Shown here: positions 37,100-50,905 of the stretch, in pieces | Position numbering within the stretch: the first letter of the stretch is position 1 | How the letters are laid out: each line of letters opens with the position of its first letter | Source: Anseranas semipalmata | Taxonomy: Eukaryota; Chordata; Aves; Anseriformes; Anseranatidae | Reading direction: 5' to 3' | NCBI GenBank assembly: GCA_013399115.1 | Contig: VXAA01001113.1 | Location: 1 to 64,000 of the forward strand | Length of the DNA: 64,000 nucleotides | Program-made: the position numbers and the translations under genes | The notes under the pieces: model-generated | What the model was told of the DNA's origin: nothing | The model's input: only the letters and a program-made list of their open reading frames with translations | Database searches by the model: none

Positions 37100-39950
37100 C
37101 GCACAGGTTACAGCAACAATGATGTGCTGTCACACTCGGGGCAGAGAACGGGCAACACCAACTCCTGCAAAATGCCGCCTGATCACAGTCTTACCAGGCA
37201 CGGGGAAACACCAGTAACATGGGGCTGGAGCATCCATGGGACACAAAGAATATGGATTTCCTCTTGGAAAGCAAAATTTTTGGAGGAATAATAATACTTG
37301 CTCATCATAGGGTTACTTCAGCAAGAGAATTGATGAGGAACCCTACCCTGTCCCAACAGTGCTGTGCAGATCCACAGCAGCCTGAAGTATTTCCTACTCA
37401 GTCAAAGGATTAACAAGGCACTGAATTGAAACTCCTGCATGCTCTCTTTCATTAGAACACATATTAACCATTAATTCATCAATGTGGGTTCCTCTTCACT
37501 GGAAATTTAGCCCAACTAGTGGGGTCTGTGGAGCCTTACACAGTGGCTGATCATGCAGCTTGCGCTGGACAGGCAGATACCCACTCCAGCACCATCAGGA
37601 CAGTAAAGGCGACACTGCGATACGGAGGGTGTAGTTTACATGGATCAAGGCAGCCTCTGCAGGGAGGCAGACGCAATTATTTCTTCCTGATACCCCCACT
37701 GAAAGGGTGAAGGAGCCAGTGCCAGGAATTGCTACTGCTGCTGCCCAGATGGCTGCTCTAAGCTTCATTCCCAACGTCCCACTTTGGCCAAGGTACCCAA
37801 ATGTGCACTGCAAGGAGAACACTGAAGTGAGACAAGGGTTTGAATGGTTTAGCTTTGGGTTTGTGTGCCTGCGTGTGTGTTTTGTTATCTTCATTGCCCA
37901 ACATTAAGCCCCATGAAACTATCCTGAGCTCCTCCAGGGCTTCATCCCCAGAGAAGGAAAGAGGTGAGGCTGGACTGGGCTACACTACAGAGAAAGGATA
38001 TGTTGCTTAAATAAACCTTAAACAAGAGTCAGGGTTGTGATTGGTAACAGTCACCAGAGAAAGACCCATTGCCACTCATGCCTTAGCACCAGCATTACGG
38101 CAGCAGCTCCCCAGCAGATTTGCCCAAGGTTTAGCCCCATTCTGCCTCCCACCTGGGTCAGCTTTTGCAGGTTTCCCCAAAACTGCTCTACCTGAAACTC
38201 TGGCCCAGTGCAAAGCACCGCAGGGCTTGTCTGCCCGACATGCTCCGGCACATCGAAACAGCTACTGTTATCAGCACGCTGCTCCTCTGAGCTGAAGCAT
38301 TACACTCAAACAGGAGCTGTTAATTGTATTTTCAAGTCAGCAGACTGTAATTGCAATATATTCTGCTTCCCCTAACCAAATGCTGTTAAAATACCATGCT
38401 CCCAACCTGCATTGGGAAGAGCAGAAAGTCAAGGATGGGGCAAAAAAACATGAATCTTGATGAAAATGGAAAGCCCTCCTGATGCAGTGCTCAGGGTGGC
38501 CCTGAGGACGTCCCCCATCACTTCAGGACAAGCCTCACATCCAAACAGTGCATCCAGGGGGTTTGCCACTGCTTCTTACCCATCTCACCCGCAGCAATAC
38601 TTGTGTGAGACGATTTGGCCCTGTCCCAGCCATAAATAAAGTCCTGGATCAGAATGTCAGGTTGACACAAATCCAGAGCATTAAACGGTGTTTAATCAAA
38701 GTGCACAGGGTCTCGTTGCTAGAGATTTTCCCACTCTTCTCTTTCCACAGTTCCTCCTAAATCAGCTGTCCCAGACACTCCTTTCCTCTGCTTTATATAT
38801 AGGGCTATATAACAAGAAATTAGCTTGGGCTTACCTGTCCCCCAGGAATTTCTCTTGTTACTAACAAGATCCATCTTTCATTAAATTACTGAGAAAAGAG
38901 CAGCACAGGATAAGATTTTAGATCTTTACAGACAGCGCTGACCCTGGTTTGGGGAGTTTTTTCTTGAATTTTCAACATAATTTAAATTTCTGGGTTAATA
39001 ACAAGGGAGGCTGGGCTCTGTCGGAGGCTACCGCAGCTGGAGGCCAGGACACGGCTTCAGGGCGGCCGTATTTCCCATTGCACGTGGACCGAGTGGTCCA
39101 CGCATTTTGTGATGGAGGTTTTTTGGATTGCATGTTTTTGGGGGGGCTGAGAAGGGTTTATTTATGTGCGTATTTCCACTCTTTCCTTAAATATCCATCC
39201 CTGTTAAAAATCCTGAATTTGCCTCGCTGGAATATTGGGCCTGGCCCAGGGATCCTGTGTCCATCTGCATTTAAGGACTTTGCTGAGTGAAGCCCCAGAT
39301 GAACCACGATGAGATCAAATCAGGGTTGTAAATTCCTCCAATTCCTCAATTCCAAGCAGGCAGCGAGGCACACTATTACATCAAACCCCCAGATAACACG
39401 GATTGCAGACTTCAGTGTGTTCCCATCTGGGGACACTCCTGCAGTGTCACAGCATCCAGCAGGAACCTCCGGGAAGGCACTGAAAATGCCAAGCAAGCCC
39501 AAAAGCTAAGGTAAAATAACCCAAATGTTGCAAAAGATGGGAGAAGCCCTGATTTCATTGCACGGGCCATGCACACCTGCATTTTGCAGTCACTGCAACA
39601 CCAAGAGAAAGAAACACTGAGCAGCACTCTGTGTCCAGAGCTGGACCATAGGGTACCAACCACCCAGAAATTCAGGTGCTAATCGGGCACAGCAGGATTT
39701 ATCCAATCTCCCTGCATGGCCATGGAGATACCGATTTGCTCACCCTCTATCGCATTTCCCTAATGGAAAAGAGGCAAAACGGGACAGGACAATGTGTGAG
39801 GATCGTACTCTAAGGACATGGAAATCCTCAACTTTTTAGCCTCAGCGGGATGGTATTTATTTTGGCCAGATGCAGGAAGACTGTGAGATGACGAACTCCC
39901 CCTTCAAAGGCTACCTCACCTCCAAACCGCAAACAACTGCAAATTAAATG

Positions 39951-39996
39951 AAAAACAAACAAACAAACAAACAAAAACAAAAACAAAAAAACAAAA
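39951..39996. repeat. (AAAC)n / A-rich tandem repeat
   Basis: AAAC units followed by AAAAAC variants over about 46 bases. Confidence 0.9.
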
Positions 39997-40197
39997 GTGG
40001 ATGTGACCTTTGGCCAGAATTTCCAAACACTTACTTTGAAAACGCAACGCTCAGAGAATTGCTTTTCTGATAAAACTGCATTGGATTTGGCTTACAATTT
40101 GCTGCCCTTCCCCTGGACTTTTATTTCATGTTAGAATATGCTGCTGGGTCTGGTTTTCTTTCTTTTTTTTTCATTTTAGAAATTGCTGGTGGGTCTT

Positions 40198-40198
<1 letters not shown>

Positions 40199-40237
<39 letters not shown>
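40199..40237. repeat. T25A14 inverted homopolymer
   Basis: Twenty-five T run straight into fourteen A with no spacer, giving a 14-bp perfect self-complementary stem. A diverged duplicate of the preceding stretch (GCTGGGTCTGG followed by a T-run near 40143..40171) lies just upstream. Confidence 0.92.
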
Positions 40238-43200
40238 GAAAAAATTGTAACAGGGATGTTGTTTTAAACTGCTGCTGCAATTTCGAGCTTCCACACATCA
40301 GGCAGAAATGTTGTAACTATTCATGGAGGATTCAGCAGTCCAAGCAGACAAGCAAAACAATTTAAAAACAGCAGCAGAAAGCAAAGCAAAATGCATCTGT
40401 ACTGCCAAGCTAAGTGAAGACATACCAAGACTGTGAAAGAAAGTGAATGTGAGGCACATTTGTGTCTAATAAAAAATTAAATGTCTTCAACTACATAAAG
40501 GCAGTGCTAAAATATTCCGATTCCCCAAGAAGGAGGACGAGGTTGCTGATATGCAGTAAATACTTTGCATGCCCCGACGCTAATAGAGGTCAGGGCCACA
40601 GCTGGGAGAAGGTGACTTTTAATTACACTGCGGGTCCTGAAAGCCACAAAGAGTTTCCAGTGGAAACGGTGCAGAATCCCCCATGCAAATCGCTTCTCCT
40701 CTGCTTCCTTAATTGCCAAAAACACTTTTATAACTTCCCATTATTTTCCCCTGTTGCTTTCCAGCAGGATCCCCTTGGCGAGGGACAGGACAACGCAACT
40801 TGCCATGCTATCAGCTCCACCTCCTCCCCTCCTAGCAAGTAGTGATGACCCAATATATTTATGTCAACTGCTAAAGAAGCGGCAATGCACTGACATTTCT
40901 GATGCATTCCTGCTGTTTTGTAATTCTGGCTTTTGCTGAAAAGCTACACAGACACCCAGGTTGGTGCAGCAAAGGGAAGGGGCGAGCTCTGAAGCCCGTG
41001 CTCTACCAAAGTGCATCCACCCGCGACCTGGTGAACTGCACCGGGAGAGCTCAGCTGCAGATGCGATCCAAAGGATCTGCAGTTTGAGATAGCTGCACCG
41101 CCTCACCTTGCTGCACCCCAAAAATGTGTGTGTTGGCTTTCTGTTGTCGTCGTCTGGTTGTTTGTGTCCTTATTTTATTTTTTTGCACCAAAATTCCCTT
41201 TCCTTCACAAGGAAAATAGTTCAAACTAAACATTAAGAGAATATATGTACCAACAAATAACAGAGGGTTAGGGAAAAGAAATCATATTTTAGCATTAGCT
41301 GGCTCCCCAGCTCTGTTTTGGACCAGCTTTTGCCAAAACAAACTCAGGAGCTGTTTTGGGGATAGTTTATCACAGAAATTGCTTCTCTGGGCAAAACCAG
41401 TGAGACTGCACCAGATTTGCCTCCAGCTGTGCAATGCCATCCCACAGTCACCTGCTACACGGAGCCCACAACCTCTGTGTTACCCCCTGCACTTTGGACT
41501 GACGCCCCCCCAAAAAAAAGGATAAAAGAAGAAAGAAAGGAAACAAATACCTTAAATATTCTCATAAGCCCCAAACATTACTTTTGCAACTATTATTCTA
41601 CCAGAGACCAGAATGCTTTGCTTTCCATGTCCCAGTGCAGCTATAATCCCCAACCACTACCTAACTCATCATGCCTCCATCTCCAGGAGACACTCAGGAT
41701 GAGAACCAGCCCGGAGGAGGGATGCTGCTCACTGCTCAGACCAGAATATAACCTGGGGGCTCACAGCTCTTGGTCTGCTTCCCCCCATCCTGCTCTGGAG
41801 GAGGAAAGCGCTGCTGGTGCACGTGGGCATCCCTGGGGCTCCCGGGCCCTTTGACAATCGGTTATCAGCTTCAGCCACCACTGACAGCAGGTCTTGCAGG
41901 GGAAGGAAATATCTGAGTGAGCAGAAACATTTTTTGGTTCCTCTACAAGACGAGCCAAATGCAGAGCCTGAGCAGGCTTATAGGGTCTTGGTCCTACTGA
42001 TCTGGATATAATTAATGTCCGAGGGGAATAGCTAGAGGTGCAGGACAACACGCATGGCAAAGGTATCTACAGGAACATCCTTGTGCTTAATGCTAATCAA
42101 AACTGCCCGTGTTCCCCACGTTAATTTTCCTTGCCTATTAACTACTTCACACTAATTTAAAGATCCTAATGGCTTTTCTGCAGCCAGGTGAAGTCAATTG
42201 CCTCCAAGAACAGAATTTTGTAGCAAACCCAAAATCAAGTCAAAAGTTGCAGAAAAGAGGAGAATAGTTACAGCAACTCCAATAAAAAGGGAAGAGAGAA
42301 AAACAAGACAAGCATTCAATCTTCCTACTTACAATACTAAATGAGGCTGCAGAACTCAGCACCTCGGTTTTAATGCAAATATCCCCAGTGCACCACCGTG
42401 AGCTATGTGTGTCTCTGCAACATAAAATACAGCCACAGATTTCCTGCGTCTTTGCTCATCTGAAAGATTTAACTGAAGTTGTAACACCACCTTTTGCTGG
42501 AAAAAAGCCTTTCAGCAGAAAATTACCCGGTATCCAAACTCCCCTTCTGCACCGTGAAACTCCTGCAAGGAGTAAAGTGCAGGCAGGGAGCAAGCTGCAC
42601 GCTGGGGTTTCAAACCATCCACCCTAAATCCTCAGTTGACCCCCATCGGTAAGGATTAAGTACAAGGGGCTTCACCTGTGCTCAACGCCTGCTGCTCAAA
42701 CTCTTCACAACCCAGCTTAACAGACACATCTCACCCATCAGGAACCTTGCTCCTTCCCCAGGACCAGGTGACCCATCAGAAGGCTTCAGTTCCCCTCCTG
42801 AAGACTTTTCATGGCACTGACCTCAGCTATCCAAGACAGTAACTCTTCCTTGAAGGCTGTGATCCACAACAAGAGCCATGTGCCTTTGGCGCTGGGAAAC
42901 TGAATGCAGGGGAGAGAAAAAGATTGATTTCTGGCTGGTGTCCCAGGAGTGAAAGATGTGCTCTAGAGCAAAATGCTAAATTCATATCTTTACTTTATCT
43001 TTTCCACAACAACTGAAGTAAAAATGAAAAGACAGATAAAGATGAAGGAGGCAGAGAGTAAAAACAAAGCAGCAGCTTGTCATAGGGAGGACAGAAAGAA
43101 AGTGCCACAGAGAACACACAATCACTCCAGCAAGAAGTGGTGGGTGCACAGGCACAAATACCTACACCAACCACAGACAGCCCCCTGGCCACCAGGGCTC

Positions 43201-44246
43201 CTACAGCTTCCCAGGGTCCTCCTCCCTGTGGACTTTCTGGTGTCTAATAGCTCATGCCAGTCCTCAGCCTCTCACGTTACAAGAACGCTGGTTTGGTCTT
43301 CAGCCACATTTCCATTTCATATACACCACAGGAACCTCATTTATCCTCATGACCTCTGCTCTTGTGCAGAAACTGGTCAAAAGCTTCAACAAATACCCAC
43401 GCAGAAAGGATTGGCCAAAAGTGTGTTGGGACAAGGCTTCCGTCCTCAAGGACAAGAGCTTAAAATAGAAAGGGAAATGGAAGGGCACGAAAGAAGCTGC
43501 ACCGTGTCTAATGTTGCAACGTTGCTCCTGGCATGCAAGCTGAGGAGGTTTTTATTTCCTCCTGTTGAAGTTTGAGCGAAATAAGTGATAAAGGGAAATG
43601 TAAGCAAAAATCACACTCATCAGGCAGCATGCTTTCCATCAGCATTGGAAAACGTGACGCTGTTTCACGTGGAAATGCTCTGAAGCTCTCTGCTATGGCT
43701 TTGTGCACGGACTCGTACAAAAGACTTGGGTCTCCTCTGCTAGGCCATAACACCAAGGGGAGGAATTGAGGGGATCACACATTTAACAAATGGGATAAAG
43801 CCAGTGTCTGTGTCAATCTTCTTCCAACCCCCATTCTCATACAGTGCGGACACTGTATGCAAGAACTCAATTACCAGTGGGTTAGCTCGGGGTCTCGGTT
43901 TGCGTTGACGCTCATAAACTCCTGCTCATTTTTATGAAATTGCCTTTCTGGGCTGGCCAAGTTCCCCTGAACAAAAAAGAAGAATTTTTTTCCTACAGTC
44001 TTAGAAATGAAGCCTTATTGAAGAATGGATTAAAAGGAAGGCATCTCAGCTGGGAGAACCCATTTCATCCCACACACCTGAAAGGGAGATGAGTTTAGGC
44101 AGTGAAATACCTGCCTCCTCCTCTTCTCCCCAAGAAAAACACAAGCCAGAAGTCACCCTGCCCTCAAAGCCCTGCTTCGAAGAAGTACCTTACTTCCACC
44201 TCACCCCCACCAGATAAACTAGCAGAAAAAATATAGAGCAAACGAG

Positions 44247-44275
44247 AAAAAAAAAAAAAAAAACACACACACACA
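44247..44275. repeat. A17-(CA)n compound repeat
   Basis: A17 followed by six CA units. No retroposon body was recognised before the A-run. Confidence 0.9.
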
Positions 44276-46460
44276 ACTGCTTTAATAGAATATTGTTTTC
44301 TTTGAATGACCTACCATAGCTATAGCAAGCTGACCAGGGGCAACAAGGATTTATAATTTCTAAGCCAAGTTGAGTGCAGGGGCTAAATTCAATGAGTGCA
44401 CAAGACCAAGGAGGTGGAGCAGGCCGGGTAAGGATCCCACCCAGCCATGCATTTTTTTCTTGTGCTCTCTGAAGTAAGGAGTTTCCATACATTAACCTTT
44501 CTAAAGCTTCTGAGATTTGTGCTTTAGTTAACGTGTCCCCAGAGAAGTAACTGCAATGCATGGTGTCCCCACTACAAGTGTTCCTGGTAGAGCTAGTATG
44601 TTTTAAATGGAGCTCAGCGTGGCTCTTTCTTGGAAGATCCCAGGAAAGAAAAAAAAGCTTATAAATATATATATACAATACATTTCTCTGAAAGGAATAA
44701 TAAATACAGAGCCTATGCCTAGGAAGAACACCAAGAAGCCAAGGAAGGAGGTTATGGAGGCAAAAGTTTCTCATGTAGGTGAGGTCTAGGGCAATGGGAC
44801 CAAAACTTTGCAGCTTGGCAAGAGTCTGTGTTCTGGTTACACAGGAGGCACCACAAGGGACAGCAAGGTCTCAGCCACCAAAATACAAATCTGTGTACCC
44901 CAAGAAGCTGTTCACAGAGAAAAGGAACCATTAGTTATCTTTCTACAGTGCAATCGAGATTCAATCAGATTTGCTTCGCATTGTTTTTAATTAAGATGTT
45001 TCTATTCTGTTTCCTTTTTTTTAGCATATATGCTAATAAGCAACTGCTGATGAAATAACGAGCTCTTCTAGGTGCACAGCTATGCTGTTACCTTCTGAGC
45101 CCTGCAGCTCACCCTGCCTGTCCGGCTGAGCGTGACCGCAGACAGTGCCAGCACACCAGCTCACACACGGGGAGTCCAGCCGAGGAGATGTACAGTCGTG
45201 CCGATGATGTGTTGCCCGGCTTCGCCAAATCACTATGGACCCACATCCCCGAGGGGACATTTCCACCACTCTCACAGCAGTAGTCAACAAAAACAGCCCC
45301 CAAACCCTCTCACGCAGTACTAAGGCAAGCAAGAGGGATGTCCAAACAGACCATCAAGAGAAGGTATCTCTAGATCCAGCCCTGTGGGACACACACTCAC
45401 TCTGACCCTACCGGGCACTGACTCTTGGCCAAGTGGAGAGGTGTCTTGGTGAGCACCACATCACTCCCCATGGACAGACATGAGCCATAGCAGCCCACCC
45501 TGCTCGCGTTTGCTCCAGCTCCAAAGGTCTACATTGCAACCAGCTGAAATCCTTGAGACATCGCATGTGCAACCTTGATGTGGAGCAGAGCATCAGAAAC
45601 AGTGTTAGAGAAAGCTTCTGGCATGAAGCGTTACTGAGAAGATGGGATACACCATAAGAGAAAGGGGTAAGAGAAAAGGGGTGAGATGAGGCAGAGATGC
45701 TGGGTAGAGGCTGCTTCCAGCTCACTGCAGGAGGAAATACCGACAAAACTCAACAAAACAGCCCCAACCACCCAACCGACCACCCAACTGTTTATTACAT
45801 TATTACCCTAACAGTTTATTAGAATTTATGCATAATAAATAAATAACTAAAACGCCTGCTGCCTTCTAATTCTTTAAACAAGAAAAAAAACGGCAGCTCT
45901 TGTTAATTTACTAGAAGGAAATGTCAGAGACTCATGAGACCATTACTGGAATAAAAAGCCTATCACTCCATGGCAGCAACATGATGGCTACGAGTGATTT
46001 GAAAGTGATTTGAAGGTCAGGCTGGCTTGGTAGCCCCTGGGAAATTACTTGTTGGGATTCTCGCTCCTGTTTCACCTGCTCAAATCTCAATAAAATTAAT
46101 AAAGTAATTTGGAGAGCAATGGAAACTCTCCCCACAGATATTCCCGTTTGCAGAGATACTCGTGTCCAAACAGAAGAATTAGGGAGACTGTTGATTTTCT
46201 GTGACGGTTAACTGCAAAACAGACTTAAAATTGTAAGTAAATTTTTATGAAGAGCAAGTACAGATTGGAACCATGCAATGGATTAAGAAGCTGCTTATTC
46301 TGGCAGAGTGTGGAATTTTGGCTTTGGTTGGACAGTTTTACAATTAAGAGTCTTTCTCCATTTTTAAGCAAAGTGGAGGCAAACATTAAAGGTTTTGCAT
46401 AATTCTGATGCATTACCAAAATGCAGTTGAGGAGCTTTTAAATAAAACAAAGCATTTTGA

Positions 46461-46479
46461 TTTTTTTTTTTTTTTTTTT
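46461..46479. repeat. Poly-T tract (T19)
   Basis: Uninterrupted run of 19 T. Confidence 0.9.
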
Positions 46480-47644
46480 AGTAGAGGTGAATTATGAGAG
46501 AGTTAAAGAGACAGATTCATTTTTGATTGAAATAAATCAACGTACTGGAAAATGTCAATTCATTTGCGAAATTTCCCTATCAAATCCCATTGCTTCCTGC
46601 TTTCCAAGATGGAAAGTCTGACCATGTTCCCTTCTCCGTGCTCCAAAGCAGTAGCAGAAGAATGCACAAAGGCAGAGCGTGTCTGCATTTTTATAAGGAT
46701 ACCCAAATTGTTTAAAAAAGGCAATTAAAGATGCTTCACAGATTTTTATATTTTTAATGATGATGTGGTATCAGTATATAAATAAAACCTCAGCGAAAGC
46801 AGGTTTTTGTTTGCACTGCTATATTCCCAGGATAGTCTGCAGCACTGTGCTAATGCAAACACAGACACCAGCCCCAACAGTATGTGAAAATGCAAAGGGA
46901 TTGACTGAAAACCGAAGTGAAAAGGATTGATCTTACACTCACAGCCCAAGCTGTAGGAAATGCAACATGAAAACAGCCAACGAAAATGACAAAGAATAGA
47001 AATACTCTGGAAATGTTATTATTTGAGGATTTACAGGCGGTATAAATTACAAAATAATATTTTTATATTGAAACAGCTCTTAATCAGTCTCACTTTTGGT
47101 CTTATTAATGCACTCAGCACTAATTGCCTTAGAAAATATCCTTTAAAAGACCTAGGCTATTAACAACAAAATGGAGATGATTGTTTGATTTTTTATTTTT
47201 ATTCTTTTTTCTGATTAAATCCATGTGATACAAGGCAGTACTATCAGAAAAATCAGCCATATTAATAAAGAGAAACCTTTAAAAACATTTAAAACAAGAA
47301 GCTTTCAGGTTGAAAATATCCAAGTAAGCATTTTTTTTTTCATCTCTTGTAGGTTATGGATTCTATAAACAAAATTCTGATATCCAAACTTGAGTATCAA
47401 AAGGACCCTCCAAACTATGTTGGAGAAAAGGTTAGTAATAAAAACGAATGAGAATGTGTGATCACAGGAGACAATATGTATAATTTGTGAGATTATCCTT
47501 CCTACCACTGTTCTGGAGGGCTTCCAGCCTTGGGATGAGCCACTGATCTAACAGGAACCATAATGACAGTGACCAGCCACAGTGCCTCAACAGTGATGAC
47601 ACTCAGATGGAGACAAACAGTTGGGCTGGGAGAAGGTTACAGGT

Positions 47645-47702
47645 TGGACTAGGTGATCTTGGAGGTCTTTTCCAACCTAAATGATTCTGTGATTCTGTGA
47701 AA
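47645..47702 (+). mobile_element. CR1 LINE extreme 3' end
   Basis: TTGGACTAGGTGATCTTGGA, GGTCTTTTCCAACC and TAAATGATTCTGTGATTCTGTG form the terminal CR1 segment with two to three octamer tail units. About 58 bp. Confidence 0.9.
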
Positions 47703-49074
47703 GGTCTGCTCTCCTCACCGCTTTGGTCAACGGCACCCACCAAAGTCAAACAGCCTCTCCCTGTCACCTTGGCATGTGTGAGTCCATAGGGAAGAAGAGC
47801 TGGCGGGGAAGACGAGAGCATGTGCCTGAGAGCTCTGCAGGAAAAGGTGGTGTTGCAGGATGAAATGCTGGATCCCAATGGGGTGCAAGCTTGCTTCAGG
47901 GTCAACCATGCTTGTTCCAGCACAAGGTTAAGAAGCTCTAGTGCAGAAAATGCTTCTTCCCCATCTCCTTCCTCTTCATCACCTCCTTTGTTGGCCAGGA
48001 AAAAAAAATTCAGGTCATCTCAAAGGTATAGAAGACAAATTGCACCTGCTATAATTAGAATCAGCACTCGAAGAGCCCCTGCAATGTCACGGAGATCTGC
48101 ATGCAGAGGTTTTATAAACCAGAAGCCCCAGAGGGATGAAGTGAGATCTGGGATGACAAGATAGCAGAAGTTACTGCAACAGAGGCAAAGTGGATGCAGT
48201 GGGAAACAGTGATGGAGCAATGCGACAGCTGGCATCTATCTGCAGGGAAGAAGAATGTTCTGTGGAGCAGACTTCCACAAAAACACAAGGTCAGAACAAA
48301 AGTAGCAAGTGATGCACCCTCTCCTTCTGGAGAGCTTCGTCCACCAGCAACAAAGGAGCTAGGTAACTCATTAGAAGTCCTAAAGAGGACTGAAAAAGTG
48401 CAACACACCCTTTGCCATTTTTCAGTAGGCTTTATCTATATTTTTAAGTAAGAAAACTATTCTGATAATTTATGCAGGAAACATCAAGCGCTTTCCCAAC
48501 ATCTACTGAACAGAGAAATTAGCTTGTTCACCCAAAAATAATGATAAAAGAAACTGCTCCATGGAACCAGCTCTTTGGGAAGAAATCATAAAAACCTATA
48601 CAACCAGTTTGCCACTCCGTGAGGACAAAGTAGCGTTGTCACTGCCATCCTTTTTGAGAGCCGCCTGGGATGTCCTGTGCAGACTTGGTCCTCCTCCGTC
48701 TGTGGGATCTGCAAGTGGTCAGCAGAGGTTGTAGCAGTGGCCATAAAATGTCTTGTTTTTACGCAGCTAATGCTGTAGTTACTCGCTGGGAAGCAAAGAC
48801 TGTTACAGAAGGCATAGGCTCAGCTGTCTCTCCCTGGGATTCACAAAATCCCCAGGATTTTGAGTTCTCAGAGCCAGAGCAAGTTCCTTGCAAGCCCTCC
48901 TATTGCTCATCACTAGTGAGATGGTCAATGTAGGTAAACATTACAGAATTTGTCTTTTTTTTTTTCTTTTTTTTTTCCATATACAGAGGGGCACACACTC
49001 AGCAACAATCCTTCCTCTTCTTCCAAGACAGCAGTAGAGGGGAACATCACCTTACTGCTGCTTATTAATTTGAA

Positions 49075-49117
49075 ACAAAACAAACCAACCAAACAAAAAA
49101 CAAAACAAAACAAAAGA
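49075..49117. repeat. (AAAAC)/(AACC) low-complexity tract
   Basis: Irregular CAAA, CAAAA and CCAA units over about 43 bases. Confidence 0.85.
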
Positions 49118-49337
49118 ACACTGCTATTTCAAAGACAATTTCAGGCGTAATCTCATGGATCTATTCATCTATAAGGCAACCTCTAAACCATGCAGAACAA
49201 CACAGCCCATCACAATGCTAAAAAACAAATAAAAGACAAGAATTTCATTAGAAGTTTATGCCAAGCTGCAGAAGAAATACAGTTACTCCACGTGTAATGT
49301 GATTTGGACAATGAACTTTACACTTCTGCTCTCACAT

Positions 49338-49354
49338 AAAAAAAAAAAAAAAAA
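49338..49354. repeat. Poly-A tract (A17)
   Basis: Uninterrupted run of 17 A. Confidence 0.9.
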
Positions 49355-50837
49355 GGATTGCATGGGTGTTAAAGTTTATTAGAGATTATTACATTGCCCG
49401 CTGTAAAAGCAAGACTATCCATTCCCTACGGGTAAAACAGCAGGATGGTAACACCACAGGTCTCAGCCCTAACCTCGGGCCTGTCTGTGCATTCAGTTGT
49501 GAGATAAAAATTGGCGTTTTCTGTTGTATTCAGCAGAACTTTGCTCTCTTCTCCTTCTCAGCATGACTCACTAAGTATCCGCAGACCAGGTTTTGATCTT
49601 CATCTCCATCGAAAAGACTCTATTATGTCCTTGAACACAGAATTTCTCCCATTCTTCCAAAATAAAACGGAGACATGGGTTGGAAGTATCTCCTTAAAAA
49701 AACAAAATCCATGGCACTGAGATACTGATTAATATGAGGAAGTGGAAGTGACAGGAATATGACGAAGAAAAGGCCGAATGTGATGTTTTAGACCGCCGGT
49801 TTATGAGCTAAAGCGTCCTGGTTTAGATCAACAGCTACAAACGCCAAACTCGTTAAGCTGCTTTCGGCTATAAGGGTTTTTTCTCCCTCCCTTTACCACA
49901 GTTGAAGGAGCCCATTGCAAGCTTTCAGAGAGAAACATTTTGATAGTTTGGCTCAAAATACTGTGTACTGTCAAAATTAACCAACATTTACAGGCCCAAA
50001 AGAACCACTAAACTGGAAAAAAAGAGTTTACATTACCCAGAATATTTCAATCAGTGCAACTCATCTTTCTTTCTCAATTTTGTAGACAAATTCTACACAG
50101 ATTTATCAGCCACAGGGCAGAAAAACTTGAAAAGTAAATAAAAATCAATTATTCACAGCCCCCCACTGAGCAGCAGTACCACTGCTCACACTGAGAGACA
50201 CGCACGTACAAGACAGGGCGAAGTGGTGAAAAACCAAATACATCTTAAAAGGTTATGGTTCCAAGGGCAAAACTCCTGGAGATATGCAACCTCCACAGGA
50301 GCTTATCCTTTAGTCCCTTTGAAAATCTCAAGGAACCCAAACCAGGCATTTGTTTTAGGGCTGGAACAGTTTTTTTGTGTGTGCTACTAAACCATGAAAC
50401 ACCATTTTGATCTCTGCCGCGTCCCTCTTCATCTTGTAGCCTCTCTCCAGGCTTCTTTGCAAAGTGCTACAACCATTTGCTGATGCTCCTTCTGCGACAC
50501 GCTGCTGCAACGGAGCCCAAAGAAACCCTTCCCCATGCACACCCCTACCAAACGCAATTAAAAGGATTAATGCTATGGGGTTTTGCACGTGTACAACCAT
50601 TCCCTTTTGCGCACGCCGCTGCTCCTAGGAAATCCGAACACCTTAGCAGCACATTGCCGGCAATGGTCCTCTGGACGTCAGGACTACAATAATGAGATGT
50701 AAACCCAAGGGCTCCTCAGGAAGGGCAGGCTGAAACCCAAAAGGCCCTCCAAAGCTCCCTCCATCCCTGTCACCAGCTTGATGCATCCCCTGTGCCCACA
50801 GTGAGCGGCAGCAAATTTCAGCCCGTCCTGATGCCTG

Positions 50838-50905
50838 GGCATGGTCTTGGGCAACCTGCTCGAGGTGGCTCTGGCTTGAACAGGGGTAACCAGTGATCTC
50901 TAAGC
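50838..50905 (+). mobile_element. Probable CR1 LINE fragment lacking its tail
   Basis: GGTCTTGGGCAACCTGCTCG and AGGTGGCTCTGGCTTGAACA match the late CR1 segment (gtcctgggcaacctgctgtaggtggccctgcttgagcagg), but the terminal octamers are missing. Confidence 0.6.

Larger units (their letters stand above)
37100..47644. other. Non-coding; TSNARE1 upstream intron or 5' flank
   Basis: No gene recognised in 10.5 kb. Long open frames (such as the 200-codon frame at 42973..43575 and the 194-codon frame at 44190..44774) have no domain or codon pattern I recognise. Repeats include the (AAAC)n tract at 39951, the T25A14 palindrome at 40199 and A17(CA)6 at 44247. A minus-strand candidate non-coding exon at 38835..38888 is given as a finding. 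Confidence 0.5.
47703..50837. other. Non-coding
   Basis: No gene recognised. It contains T-rich sequence near 48955..48977, an (AAAAC)-rich patch at 49075..49117 and A17 at 49338..49354. Confidence 0.55.

Noticed and set aside
42973..43575. 200-codon plus-strand open frame, longest in the window
   Set aside because: No domain, signal or splice context recognised; the length is possible by chance in 64 kb on six frames.
44190..44774. 194-codon minus-strand open frame with Cys/Val/Phe stretch
   Set aside because: Part is the complement of the A17(CA)n repeat; no domain.
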